This document shows, in pieces, positions 40,051-49,469 of a stretch of DNA of 64,000 nt. The stretch spans positions 62,001 to 126,000 of the forward strand of contig NZ_BMEM01000003.1 in assembly GCF_014636495.1 (NCBI RefSeq), read 5' to 3'. A program made the translations under genes and the position numbers. A model generated the notes under the pieces. It ran no database searches. It worked only from the letters and a program-made list of their open reading frames with translations, and was not told the DNA's origin. This DNA is from Ornithinimicrobium tianjinense. Its GTDB lineage: Bacteria > Actinomycetota > Actinomycetes > Actinomycetales > Dermatophilaceae. Numbering within the stretch: position 1 is the first letter of the stretch; each line of letters begins with the position of its first letter.

Positions 40051-42190
40051 GGCGCCTGCCGCCCGGGCTGCGCACCCGCCGAGGGCGGCCCTGCGCGGGG
40101 ACATCGAGGGCCTGCGGGCCATCGCGGTCCTCATGGTGCTCCTCTACCACGCCGGCGTGCCGGGGCTCAGCGGCGGCTTCGCCGGGGTGGACGTCTTCTT
40201 CGTCATCTCCGGCTACCTCATCACCAGCCAGCTGGTGAAGGAGGCGACGGCGACCGGCCACGTCTCGCTGCCGAAGTTCTACGCCCGCCGCGCCCGACGG
40301 CTGCTGCCCGCAGCCACCCTCGTGCTGCTGGTGACCGCCGTGGCGGGCTGGCTGGTCCTCCCGCCGAGCCGGCACGCCACCCTGGGCGCCGACGTCGTCG
40401 GCGCGACGATGTATGTCGTCAACTGGCTCCTCGCGTTCCGTCAGGTCGACTACCTGGCCGAGGACGCCGACCCCTCGCTGCTGCAGCACTACTGGTCGCT
40501 GTCCGTCGAGGAGCAGTTCTACGTCGTCTGGCCGCTGCTCATCCTGCTGGTGCTCTGGCTGACCCGTCGGCTCCGCCTGCGGCTGCGGCGGGTGCTGACG
40601 GTCGCCCTCGTCCTCGTGGTGGCCGCGTCCTTCGCGTGGTCCGTGGTCTCCACCGCCAGCTCCCCCGGCATCGCCTACTTCGCGACGACCACCCGGATCT
40701 GGGAGCTTGGCATCGGCGCTCTGCTCGTCCTGCTCACCCCGTGGCTGCTGCGGCTACCCTCCCTGGTCGCCACCCTGCTGACGTGGGCCGGCCTCGTGAT
40801 GATCGGCGCGACCCTCGTCTCCATCAGCACGCAGACCCCCTGGCCCGGCAGCGCGGCCGCCCTGCCCGTGCTCGGCACGGCCGCCGTGATCGCCGCCGGC
40901 ATCGCCTCCCCCGACATCCTGCCGGCCCGCCTCCTCGGCGTGCGGCCGATGCGCTTCTTCGGCGCGCTCTCCTACAGCCTCTACCTGTGGCACTGGCCCG
41001 CCCTCCAGCTCCTGGAGGCCGCCCGTCCGGGGTCGGGGCTCAAGGCCCGTCTGGCTGTCGCGGCGCTGTCGGTCGTGCTGGCCTGGCTGAGCCTGCGCCT
41101 GGTCGAGAACCCGATCCGCTTCCACCCCCTGCTCGCGCGCAGCACCCGGCGCGCGCTGTTCTACGGGGCCACGAGCATGGTGGCCTCGGCCGCCGCCGGC
41201 GCGGCGCTCATCCTCTCCGCCCCGAGGCTCGACACCGCGGACCTGGAGGCGGTCGCCGCGGACGCGGGCGCGATCGGTCTCGTGGCCGACCCGACCAGCG
41301 AGAAGCTGAGCCTGATCCCCGACCCCGAACGGCTGTTCACCACCACGGGCCCGATCACGCCCGACCCGGCCCTGGCCACCAAGGACACCGCGTCGGCGGC
41401 CTACGGTGCTGGGTGCCAGGTGCGTGCGGGCGACCCCGAGCTGCCCGACGAGGACGCCTGCTTCTTCGGCGACCTCGAGGGAGACGTCGACGTGGCCCTC
41501 GTGGGCGACTCCAAGGCGCTGCAGTGGATCTCCGCCCTGGAGCCCATCGCCAAGGTGGAGGGTTGGCGGATCAAGCTGTACACCAAGTCGGCGTGCGGGT
41601 TCGCCAGCGTCGCCATGGAGGCCGACTGCGTCGCCTACAACGAGGCGCTCTCCGAGCGGCTCGCCTCGCCCGAGCACGCCCCTGACCTGATCTTCACCTC
41701 GATGGTCAGGTCGGGCGGACAGAGCCTCGCCGACTCCCTCGTCGCGCACCTGCAGCCCGCCATCGACGCGGGCGCCGAGGTGGTCATCCTCGGCGACAAC
41801 CCCGCGCCGAACCCCAAGGACATGCCCTCCGAGGAGATGACCTCCTACGAGTGCGTGGAGGCCAACCCGGACGACTACAGCGTCTGCTCGTACGCCAGCG
41901 GCACGGGCTCCGGCACGAAGGCGCTGAAGCTCGCCGCCGAGGAGCTGGACGCGCCGTTCATCTCGATGGACCGCTGGGTCTGCCCGGGCGCCGGGCCCGA
42001 GCCGGCCTGCCCACCGGTCGTCGGCGGGGTGCTGCTCTTCCGTCAGGGCAGCCACCTGACCGCGACCTACATCCGCACCCTGACGCCGATCCTGCACCAC
42101 GAGCTCGTCCGTGCCGGCGTCGCGACGACACCGCTCGACGAGATCGTCTGGAAGGTGGCCCAGCCCGGTGCTGCCACCGAGCAGGACTGA
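40028..42190 (+). CDS. OafA-like membrane acyltransferase with C-terminal SGNH domain
   Basis: 720 aa from a GTG. Residues 20-385 are an acyltransferase-3 domain: [20 protein letters not shown] with the conserved [24 protein letters not shown] and [18 protein letters not shown]-type text ([20 protein letters not shown]), about ten membrane helices. From residue about 460 there is an SGNH domain with [30 protein letters not shown] and [19 protein letters not shown]. The membrane part moves an acyl group across the membrane and the SGNH part transfers it to an exported glycan. The separate lipoprotein at 34199 is a paralogue of this C-terminal domain. Confidence 0.9.
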   Translation: MTSTAATEAPAARAAHPPRAALRGDIEGLRAIAVLMVLLYHAGVPGLSGGFAGVDVFFVISGYLITSQLVKEATATGHVSLPKFYARRARRLLPAATLVLLVTAVAGWLVLPPSRHATLGADVVGATMYVVNWLLAFRQVDYLAEDADPSLLQHYWSLSVEEQFYVVWPLLILLVLWLTRRLRLRLRRVLTVALVLVVAASFAWSVVSTASSPGIAYFATTTRIWELGIGALLVLLTPWLLRLPSLVATLLTWAGLVMIGATLVSISTQTPWPGSAAALPVLGTAAVIAAGIASPDILPARLLGVRPMRFFGALSYSLYLWHWPALQLLEAARPGSGLKARLAVAALSVVLAWLSLRLVENPIRFHPLLARSTRRALFYGATSMVASAAAGAALILSAPRLDTADLEAVAADAGAIGLVADPTSEKLSLIPDPERLFTTTGPITPDPALATKDTASAAYGAGCQVRAGDPELPDEDACFFGDLEGDVDVALVGDSKALQWISALEPIAKVEGWRIKLYTKSACGFASVAMEADCVAYNEALSERLASPEHAPDLIFTSMVRSGGQSLADSLVAHLQPAIDAGAEVVILGDNPAPNPKDMPSEEMTSYECVEANPDDYSVCSYASGTGSGTKALKLAAEELDAPFISMDRWVCPGAGPEPACPPVVGGVLLFRQGSHLTATYIRTLTPILHHELVRAGVATTPLDEIVWKVAQPGAATEQD

Positions 42191-42206
42191 GCGGCGGGCC
42201 GACCGC

Positions 42207-42220
42207 GGCCGGGACCGGCC
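42207..42220. terminator. GC-rich dyad GGCCGGGACCGGCC after the acyltransferase
   Basis: A 6-bp perfect stem with a 2-base centre, 17 bp after the stop. Weak evidence for termination; GC-rich dyads of this size are common by chance here. Confidence 0.25.
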
Positions 42221-42299
42221 GGACGTTATCGTGGGGCGGTCCGGCCTCCCGGTGAACCCACCCGTCCACCTCCGTCACGCCGTCACGAGGAACTCCACC

Positions 42300-43976
42300 A
42301 TGCTCTCCAGACTTCGGACCGCCGTGCTCCGCCCGGCCCCCGTGACCGAGGCACCCCCGGAGGAGCCCGACGCCACCGAGGTCGTGCTGCGCAAGCTCGA
42401 CGCCGCGCGTCGCACCCGTCGCGTCCCGCTCACCGACGCGCCGGTCGCGGTGGCCGGCTCCACCCACGTCCGTGACGGGCTGGGCCAGGAGTGGCCCCAG
42501 ACCGACCTGCCCGAGGACCGCTGGCGCACCGCGCTGACCCCGGAGCACGCCCTGCTGGTCGTCGAGGTCGACGGGGCCCAGGTGGCCGGCTGGTCCTCGG
42601 GCACCTCGCCCGCCGACCTGGCCGCCGTGGCCTCCGCGCTGGGCGTGCCCAGCGTCGCCTGGGTGACCGGCGCCGAGCCTCCCGCCGCCGAGGTCGACGG
42701 CTTCGACCGGGTCCTCACGCTGCCGCCCGCCACCGCCGTGCGCACCCAGTCCCCGGACCGCGCGCCCGGCGAGGAACGTCCCGGGGCGGTCCTGGTGCGG
42801 CACGAGAGCACGGGCGGGACGGCATACCGGGCAGGGACGGCGAACGACACGACCGACCTGACCGAGAGCCTGTCGGCCGTCGGGCTCGTCGCCCACGACT
42901 GGGACCTCGCGGACGACGGCGCGCCCTCGTCGACGCAGGCGCTCTCGTCGCAGTATGCCGTGCTCGCGGACGTGGGTCGGCGCGCGCCCGCAGCGACCTG
43001 GCCGGTGCTCGACGCGCTGGCTAGCAGGACCGCCGTGGTGACGACCCCGGAACGCGCCGCCGGGCTGCCCGAGGAGCTGCGTGCCGTCGTGGCCGTGGCC
43101 GAGCCGCACGAGATCCGCCGCACCGCCTCGGTCCTGGCCAACCAGGCCGAGTACCGCGACCGCGCCACCCAGCAGGGGCTCCGCGCGGTGCTCGCCGGCC
43201 ACACCTTCACCGACCGGGCCCGCAGCCTGCTCGAGGCGGCGGGTGCGGCACCCGCCATGTCCCCGTCCCTTTCTCCGTCCCCACGGACCGTGTCGGTCGT
43301 GGTCCCGACCAACCGGCCGCACGAGCTGGACAACGTGCTCGCCAACGTCGCGCGGCAGGAGCGGGTCGACGTCGAGCTCATCGTCGTCGCCCACGGCATC
43401 GACGTCGACGCCGCCGACCTGCGGGCGCGCGCGGCCGAGCTCGGGGTCGGGGAGGTGACGGTGGTGCCGGCCACCTCCGACCAGACGCTCGGCGCCATCC
43501 TCAACCTCGGCATCGACGTCGCCGGCGGTGCCTACGTGGCCAAGATGGACGACGACAACTTCTACGGCGGGCACTTCCTCGGCGACCTGGTCGACGCGTT
43601 CGCGTCGACGTCCGCCGGGATCACCGGCAAGTGGGCGCACTACGTGTGGCTGCGCTCGTCCGGCGCGGTGGTGCTGCGCTTCGAGAAGTACGAGAACACC
43701 TACCACCGCCTCGTCCAGGGCGGGTCCATCGTGGCGACGCGCGACGTGGCGCTGGACATCCGGTTCAGCGACATCCCGCGCGCGGTCGACTCCGACTTCC
43801 TCAACCGGGCGATGGCCGCGGGCGTCCAGACCTACTCCGCAGACCGCTACAACTTCGTGAGCATCCGCGGCGACGACCGGCTCAGCCACACCTGGAAGGT
43901 CGACGACCTGGTGTTCATGACCGGGGCCGGACGCGTGGTCACCTACGGCGACCCGCGCGAGCTCGTGTCCGTCTAG
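42300..43976 (+). CDS. Two-part glycosyltransferase: CgeB-like N-terminal region + GT2
   Basis: 558 aa from the ATG at 42300 (GAGGAA upstream). The N-terminal 325 residues resemble the glycosyl-transferase-1_2/CgeB group at their end (VLDALASRTAVVTTPERAAG, then EYRDRATQQGLRAVLAGHTF). Residues about 330-550 are a GT-A fold GT2: VSVVVPTNRPHELDNVLANV, then YVAKMDDDNFYGGHFLGDL with the DDD metal site. It should add sugars to a surface polymer at the membrane face. It is followed 17 bp later by a GT4 gene. Confidence 0.8.
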   Translation: MLSRLRTAVLRPAPVTEAPPEEPDATEVVLRKLDAARRTRRVPLTDAPVAVAGSTHVRDGLGQEWPQTDLPEDRWRTALTPEHALLVVEVDGAQVAGWSSGTSPADLAAVASALGVPSVAWVTGAEPPAAEVDGFDRVLTLPPATAVRTQSPDRAPGEERPGAVLVRHESTGGTAYRAGTANDTTDLTESLSAVGLVAHDWDLADDGAPSSTQALSSQYAVLADVGRRAPAATWPVLDALASRTAVVTTPERAAGLPEELRAVVAVAEPHEIRRTASVLANQAEYRDRATQQGLRAVLAGHTFTDRARSLLEAAGAAPAMSPSLSPSPRTVSVVVPTNRPHELDNVLANVARQERVDVELIVVAHGIDVDAADLRARAAELGVGEVTVVPATSDQTLGAILNLGIDVAGGAYVAKMDDDNFYGGHFLGDLVDAFASTSAGITGKWAHYVWLRSSGAVVLRFEKYENTYHRLVQGGSIVATRDVALDIRFSDIPRAVDSDFLNRAMAAGVQTYSADRYNFVSIRGDDRLSHTWKVDDLVFMTGAGRVVTYGDPRELVSV

Positions 43977-43993
43977 CAGGGAGATCCTTTCCG

Positions 43994-46189
43994 ATGCCTT
44001 CCATCAACAGCCGGGGTCGCAAGCAGGTCGAGCGCCTCGCCGCCGGCCTGGCCTCCAGGCTCCCGGCCCACACCGGTCCCCGGCAGTGGACGGAGTTCGT
44101 GACGGCGACCCGGGTGCGTCGGGCGGCGCGGCTCGTCGAGCCCGACCCCCGGGCCGCGCTGGTGCTGCTGGCGCCGGTGCTGGCGGCCGACCCGCCGCCG
44201 CAGGCCTGGCTCGTCGCCGCGCGCGCCCACGAGCAGCTCGGCGAGACGGCGCGGGCCAACGAGCTCGCCGCCCGCGCCCTCGAGGTCGAGGGGCACGGCG
44301 TCGACGCGCTCCTGGAGCGCAAGAAGCTCGCCGCCCGCACCGGGTTCGTCGAGGACACGGCGGCCGCGCTCGAGCTCATGGCCACCACCCCCCCGACCTC
44401 CCGGCAGGAGGTGGAGCTCGCGCAGGCCGAGCTGAGGCACGCGCCGCGGGCGCTGCTCGAGCGGTATGCCGCGACCGTCCGGGAGGCCGCAGGCGAGGAC
44501 CGCCTCGGGGTCGAGGCGGCTGAGGAGCTGCTCGACGAGGACGCCCTGGTCACCGCCCACGCCACCGACCCGGCACGGTTCGCCGAGCTGACGGAGCGGG
44601 TGCTGACGACCCGCACGCACCCGGTCGCCGTCGTCACCCGCGCCCTGACCCGGGAGCGGGCGTGGCAGGAGGCGGCGGACTTCGTGTGCGTCACCCCCGG
44701 GAGCCAGCGCGTCGGGCCCCAGGCCTCGGGCACCTTCCCCACCCGCGACGTGGTCGACGCGGCGACCCGCGCCCTGCGCGCCGGCCACGCGACGCCGGCC
44801 GCCATGCTCGCGGCCCGCGCCCTCGCTGCCACCCCGCGTTCGCGGACCGCGCAGGAGACGTTCACCGCCGCGCACGACCAGATCCGGATCATCCGCGCCG
44901 GCTGGCAGTTCCCCACCGACGCGGGCGCCCCCGCCTACGAGGTGGAGCCCCGCTCGGCGCTGGCCGTCCTGTCCCAGTCGATGCCGCACACCTCGGGGGG
45001 CTACGCCACCCGCACGCACGGCATACTCACCGGGCTCGCTGCGCGCGGACGCCACATCGAGGCCGTGACCCGGCTCGGCTTCCCCTACGACCGCTGGTCC
45101 GGCAGCACACGCACCGTGCCGGAGAGCGACCTCGTCGACGGCATCCGCTACCACCGCCTGCTCGACCAGCGCCGGCGCTACCCGCAGCACCCGCTCGCGG
45201 ACTACGTCGGCGAGACCGCGGACGGTGTCGAGCGGCTGGCCAGGGCGCAGCGGGCGGCGCTGATCCACGCGTCGAGCTTCTACGTGGCCGGTATGGCGGG
45301 GCTCACCGCCGCGCGCCGGCTCGGCATACCGTTCCTCTACGAGATGCGCGGGCTCGAGGAACTGATGAAGGTCTCGCGGGACCCGGACTTCGAGGGGTCC
45401 GAGCGCGAGGCGTTCCTGCGGCTGGTCGAGACCCAGGTGGCAGCCGAGGCGGACGGCGCCCTGATCATCACCAAGGCGCTGCGCGAGGAGATGGTGGCCC
45501 GTGGTGTGGCGGAGGAGCGGGCGCACGTGGTCCCCAACGGGGTCCACACGCACCAGTTCCTGCCGATGGAGCGCGACCCCGAGCTCGAGGCGCGCTACGG
45601 CTACGAGGGCAAGACCGTGATCGGCTACGTCGGCGGGCTGGTCGACTACGAGGGCGTCGACCTGCTGATGACCGCGGTGTCGAAGCTGCGGGCGGCGCGG
45701 GCCGCGGACGACTTCCGCGTCCACGTGGTGGGCGACGGGCCCTACGAGCGTGTCGTCCGTGAGGCCGCCGTGGCGGGCGGAGTGCTCGACATCGTCACCT
45801 TCACCGGGCGCGTTCCCCACGCCGAGGTCACGAAGCACCTCTCGCTCGTCGACGTGGCGCCGTTCCCGCGGCTGCCGCTGCCGGTGTGCGAGCTCATCTC
45901 ACCGATCAAGCCGTTCGAGTCGATGTCGATGGGCAAGGCGGTCGTCGCCTCGGACGTCGCTGCGCTGGCCGAGATCGTCGAGGACGGGCGGACCGGGCGG
46001 CTCTTCCGCAAGGGTGACGCCGAGAGCCTGGCGGCCGTGCTGGGCGAGCTCGTCGACGACCCGGCCCAGCGTCGGGTCCTCGGCCAGGCTGCCCGCGAGT
46101 GGGTGGTGGCCGAGCGCGACTGGGCCCGGATCACCACGTTCGTCGACGAGATCTACGACGAGGTCCTGGCCCGGCGCGGCCTGGTCTGA
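43994..46189 (+). CDS. GT4 family glycosyltransferase with N-terminal helical repeats
   Basis: 731 aa. The first 280 residues are Ala/Leu-rich helices in TPR-like spacing (AWLVAARAHEQLGETARANE). From about 315 the GT-B fold begins: LAVLSQSMPHTSGGYATRTH, IPFLYEMRGLEE, VPNGVHTHQFLP (sugar-nucleotide region) and LPVCELISPIKPFESMSMGK, which is the EX7E region. It should transfer a sugar from UDP or GDP to a polymer. Ile is coded by rare ATA at 45023 and 45324, both inside GGCATAC motifs. Confidence 0.85.
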   Translation: MPSINSRGRKQVERLAAGLASRLPAHTGPRQWTEFVTATRVRRAARLVEPDPRAALVLLAPVLAADPPPQAWLVAARAHEQLGETARANELAARALEVEGHGVDALLERKKLAARTGFVEDTAAALELMATTPPTSRQEVELAQAELRHAPRALLERYAATVREAAGEDRLGVEAAEELLDEDALVTAHATDPARFAELTERVLTTRTHPVAVVTRALTRERAWQEAADFVCVTPGSQRVGPQASGTFPTRDVVDAATRALRAGHATPAAMLAARALAATPRSRTAQETFTAAHDQIRIIRAGWQFPTDAGAPAYEVEPRSALAVLSQSMPHTSGGYATRTHGILTGLAARGRHIEAVTRLGFPYDRWSGSTRTVPESDLVDGIRYHRLLDQRRRYPQHPLADYVGETADGVERLARAQRAALIHASSFYVAGMAGLTAARRLGIPFLYEMRGLEELMKVSRDPDFEGSEREAFLRLVETQVAAEADGALIITKALREEMVARGVAEERAHVVPNGVHTHQFLPMERDPELEARYGYEGKTVIGYVGGLVDYEGVDLLMTAVSKLRAARAADDFRVHVVGDGPYERVVREAAVAGGVLDIVTFTGRVPHAEVTKHLSLVDVAPFPRLPLPVCELISPIKPFESMSMGKAVVASDVAALAEIVEDGRTGRLFRKGDAESLAAVLGELVDDPAQRRVLGQAAREWVVAERDWARITTFVDEIYDEVLARRGLV

Positions 46190-46223
46190 GGGGCTGCCCG
46201 GCGCGGCCTGGTCCGAGGGGCTG
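46170..46223. repeat. 27-bp tandem duplication across the GT4 stop codon
   Basis: Units 46170-46196 and 46197-46223 differ at one base; the first contains the last codons and TGA of the GT4 gene. A third, degenerate part (CCGAGGGCCTCCCTGCC) follows around 46270. It looks like recent slippage. Confidence 0.65.
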
Positions 46224-46424
46224 CCTGCCCGGGATCGTGTCACCATCCCAGCACGCGGTGCGTCCTCGTCCGAGGGCCTCCCTGCCGTGGATCCTGTCCC
46301 CGATCGGGCTCTCCTGACTGCGGCTTCGTCACCCGTTGACGACACGCTGTTGATAACTCTGTTCGTATAGCACCGCCTGGGGTAAGGTCGCTTTTAGATC
46401 ACCTGTTCGACCTGGGGAGGGGCC

Positions 46425-48326
46425 GTGGCAGCGACAGCAGAAGCAGAACCAGACACACGAGGGCCGGTGCCGGCGGGCGTGCTGCACGCGATGGCGGTGC
46501 TGTCGGCGACGCGCTCGGGGGTCGATGCGCGCCTGCTCGAGGCCGCGATCCTCGTGGTGTCCCTGACCGGGCGGGTGCTGCTGGCGGAGAAGGGCTTCGC
46601 CGACGTCACCGAGCTCAGTGAGGGACAGCGCAAGAAGTGGCGGGCCGAAGCGAAACGGCTGGCTCGCGCCGAGGTCGAGGTCCGTCTTGGCCTGGGGGCG
46701 ATGGAGGCCCAGCAGCTCGTCGGCGTGGCGTGCGCACCGGAGCAGGTCCGCGAGCTGATCCTCGGTGCGCTCGACCGCGGCTGGGTGTCCTGGTTCCAGG
46801 TGCGATGCTTCTGGACCCGCTGCGCGAAACTGCCGGCCGAGTCCGCGCTGCTGGTCGCACAGTCCCTCTTCGGGACCGACCCCGCGCTCATGGCGAAGGA
46901 GCGACTCGACCCTGACGGCAACCCGCGGGACGAGCCATGGGCGCACGCGACCTACCGGGCTGCCCTCGAGCGCGAGGCCACCCGCGTCGAGGGGCAGGAC
47001 GTGAAGGCGGAGCGTGAGCGCCGTCGGGCGGCCTATGCAGCCCGGCGCGCCGGCCTCAGCGTCCATGACGACGGCACGGGGACGCTGACGGTCACCGGCC
47101 CGCTGCTGATGATGACCGCCGTGCACGCCCGCATCGAGGCCGTGGCGAGATCCCTGCGCAAGCAGGGCGACCCTCGCACTCTCGACCAGCTGCGGGTCGA
47201 CGTAGCAGGGGCGCTGCTGATCCACGGCCTGCTGCCGCTGCCTGGACAGAGTGACGAGGAGCCGGCCAACCCGGACCCTGACCACGAGCTCTCCACCGCG
47301 GACCTGGCGCAGATCGCCCGCATCGTCAACGCCCAGCCGCAGGTCCAGGTGCAGGTGGTGGTGCCATGGGACGTGCTGACAGGGCGACCGGCCTGTCCCC
47401 CGTGCGGCGAGAAGGACGAGGCCGCACCACCATCCGCAACCGCAACCGCAACCGCGTCCGCGTACGCGTCCGCAACGGCATCCGACGAGAGTGCATCCGA
47501 CGAGACTGCATCCGACGTGACTGCATCCGACGAGACTGATCCGGGAGCGGGCTCGCGCTTGCGGGGTGGGGTGGCCGAGATCCTCGGCCGGTTCCCCGCC
47601 TTCACCACTCCTGGGCACGCGCGGGAGCTGGTCCTGACGCCGGGTGCCACCCTGGTGCGCCTGCTGACCGACCCTGCGGACGGGCGGCTGGTCGAGCGCA
47701 GCATCAGCACCTACCGTCCGGATGCGGCGATGCGCCGACAGGTGCTGGCCGCCGACGTCTACTGCAGGGCCCCTGGCTCCCGACAACCGGGCGCGCACCT
47801 GGAGCTCGACCACGTCGTCCCCTGGGGCACCCCGCGCGGGGACACGGCCGAGCCCAACCTGGTCGGTCTGGGCAAGACAGCGCACCAGCGCAAGACCGAC
47901 AGGCGCTGGATCGTCACGGTCAACGAACGTCGGGATCTGACCTGGACCACGCTGCTCGGACAGCGGGCGCGGACACGGGCGCACGACTACCGGCAGTACC
48001 TCGACCTCCGTGCACCGGTGGACGACAGCTCACCCTCCGAGGTGCATCCCTCCCAGCGGGTCGATCTCGACGACCGCCGCGACGTGCTGAACCAGGCCCT
48101 GTATGCCGCGCTCGCCCACCGTGAGCCCGGAGCAGCGCTGGCCGGTGAGGACGACGCACCGGGGACCGGCGACCATGGCGGAGAGCTGGCTGGCTGGATC
48201 TGGGTCACCCGGCCACGCCGGACGCCTCAGGGGGTCGAGACGATCCTGACCGGGGAGGACGACACAGCCACCCCGGAGCAGACGCGCCAGACAGCACGGC
48301 GGAACGATGACCCTCCCCCGTTCTGA
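46425..48326 (+). CDS. DUF222 / HNH endonuclease domain protein
   Basis: 633 aa from a GTG with GGGGAGGGG upstream. Residues 1-320 are the DUF222 region (LLEAAILVVSLTGRVLLAEK; LARIVNAQPQVQVQVVVPWD-like text near 300). Residues 337-371 are a low-complexity Ala/Thr/Ser/Asp linker encoded by tandem DNA repeats. Residues about 445-490 are HNH: VYCRAPGSRQPGAHLELDHV, then NLVGLGKTAHQRK. DUF222/HNH genes are multi-copy and mobile-like in actinobacteria with unknown function. It interrupts the polysaccharide cluster and is preceded by A+T-richer DNA (46340-46400). Confidence 0.88.
   Translation: MAATAEAEPDTRGPVPAGVLHAMAVLSATRSGVDARLLEAAILVVSLTGRVLLAEKGFADVTELSEGQRKKWRAEAKRLARAEVEVRLGLGAMEAQQLVGVACAPEQVRELILGALDRGWVSWFQVRCFWTRCAKLPAESALLVAQSLFGTDPALMAKERLDPDGNPRDEPWAHATYRAALEREATRVEGQDVKAERERRRAAYAARRAGLSVHDDGTGTLTVTGPLLMMTAVHARIEAVARSLRKQGDPRTLDQLRVDVAGALLIHGLLPLPGQSDEEPANPDPDHELSTADLAQIARIVNAQPQVQVQVVVPWDVLTGRPACPPCGEKDEAAPPSATATATASAYASATASDESASDETASDVTASDETDPGAGSRLRGGVAEILGRFPAFTTPGHARELVLTPGATLVRLLTDPADGRLVERSISTYRPDAAMRRQVLAADVYCRAPGSRQPGAHLELDHVVPWGTPRGDTAEPNLVGLGKTAHQRKTDRRWIVTVNERRDLTWTTLLGQRARTRAHDYRQYLDLRAPVDDSSPSEVHPSQRVDLDDRRDVLNQALYAALAHREPGAALAGEDDAPGTGDHGGELAGWIWVTRPRRTPQGVETILTGEDDTATPEQTRQTARRNDDPPPF
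47436..47537 (+). repeat. Coding tandem repeats in the DUF222/HNH linker
   Basis: GCAACC occurs three times from 47436, then four 15-bp units of GCATCCGACGAGACT type run from 47478 to 47537. They encode a disordered ASDET-like linker and use GCA and GAG-ACT codons seldom seen elsewhere here. Confidence 0.7.
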
Positions 48327-48347
48327 GAACCTAGCTGTTCTGCCCAC

Positions 48348-49469
48348 CTAGCTCGCGGCGAAGCCCTCCATCACCTCGACGAAGGCATCCGCGTGGACGC
48401 GCCAGTCCAGCTCCGCACGGGCGAAGGCGTGACCGCGCCGACCGAGCTCGGCGGCCTCGGCGGGGTCTGCGTACCAGCGGAGGAGCTGCGCCACCGTCTG
48501 GTCGACGTCCCGGTAGGGCACGAGGACCCCGCCCCCGCTGCGCTCCACGACGTCCGCGGCCACCGGCAGCGGTGTGGAGATGACGGGGACCGCGTGGGCG
48601 AGGTACTCGACGACCTTCGTGGGCATGCTGGGCAGGAAGTTCTGCTCCTCGTGCAGCGGCGACAACCCGGCCAGAGCCCCCTCGACGCGGGCGAGCGCCT
48701 CGGGGTTGGGCACGAAGCCGTGCCACACCAGGGCACCCTGATCCTGCGCCGCCCGCAGCAGCGGCTTGGCCTCGCCGTGCGCCGTCCCGAGCACCTCGAG
48801 GCGCGCGCCACCGTCGGTCGCCGCGGTGAGCCGGCGGCCGATCTCGACCAGCTCCGCCGCGCCGCGCTCCATCGTCACCGAGCCGAGGTAGACGACGCGC
48901 TGGACGCCGTCCTCGCCCACGGTGCCGGCGGGCCGGGGGGCGGCGGGGACAAGGGTCGTGTTGGGCACCACCGGGTGCGGCAGCCGGAACCGCTCCGCGT
49001 AGCGCGCGTCGGCGAGCAGCAGGGGCATCCGCCGCTCAGCGAGCCGCTCGACGGCGCTCATGGCGCTCGAGAGGAGGGGACGGAGTGCGTCCGGGACCCA
49101 GGGGCGCACCGCGATGGCGGCCGCGGTGTCCTCGTGCACGTCCCACACCACCGGCGGCAGCGTCAGCCCGAGCGTGGTGGGCACCAGCTCGGGGTCGTGG
49201 AGGAGGACGACGTCGTGATCGGGCCCGTGCTCACGGAGCAGGGCGCGGGCGGACGCCTGTGCGCCCAGCCGGTCCCGGCCCAGGGACCGCCGGACGTCGA
49301 GGGTGCGCAGCCCCTCGACGTGGCCGGATGCCGGGTCGAGGCCGTAGCCGGTCCACGGAGCCGCGTAGGTCACCTGCCACCCCTGGTCGAGCAGGGCCGG
49401 GATCTGCCGGTGCCTGATGCGAGCGTCGTCCGGGTGGTGGACCACCGTGACGACCAGCGCCCGGCTCAC
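48348..49469 (-). CDS. GT4 family glycosyltransferase
   Basis: 373 aa. VVWDVHEDTAAAIAVRPWVP is a donor-domain pattern, VVYLGSVTMERGAAELVEIG the start of the GT-B C-terminal domain, and LPSMPTKVVEYLAHAVPVIS the nucleotide-sugar binding helix. Last gene of a four-gene minus-strand operon (dehydrogenase-permease-ATPase-GT) with 4-bp overlaps, so it likely acts on the polymer exported by the ABC transporter. Confidence 0.87.
   Translation of the reverse strand: MSRALVVTVVHHPDDARIRHRQIPALLDQGWQVTYAAPWTGYGLDPASGHVEGLRTLDVRRSLGRDRLGAQASARALLREHGPDHDVVLLHDPELVPTTLGLTLPPVVWDVHEDTAAAIAVRPWVPDALRPLLSSAMSAVERLAERRMPLLLADARYAERFRLPHPVVPNTTLVPAAPRPAGTVGEDGVQRVVYLGSVTMERGAAELVEIGRRLTAATDGGARLEVLGTAHGEAKPLLRAAQDQGALVWHGFVPNPEALARVEGALAGLSPLHEEQNFLPSMPTKVVEYLAHAVPVISTPLPVAADVVERSGGGVLVPYRDVDQTVAQLLRWYADPAEAAELGRRGHAFARAELDWRVHADAFVEVMEGFAAS

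Noticed and set aside
46340-46400. A precise -35/-10 pair for the DUF222/HNH gene
   Set aside because: The stretch is A+T-richer and has TTGACG, TTGATA, TATAGC and TAAGGT, but no pair has a spacing near 17, so no promoter is assigned.
46425-48326. Transposase or intron-encoded homing endonuclease
   Set aside because: It is a full DUF222/HNH protein with no terminal inverted repeats, target duplication or intron structure visible.
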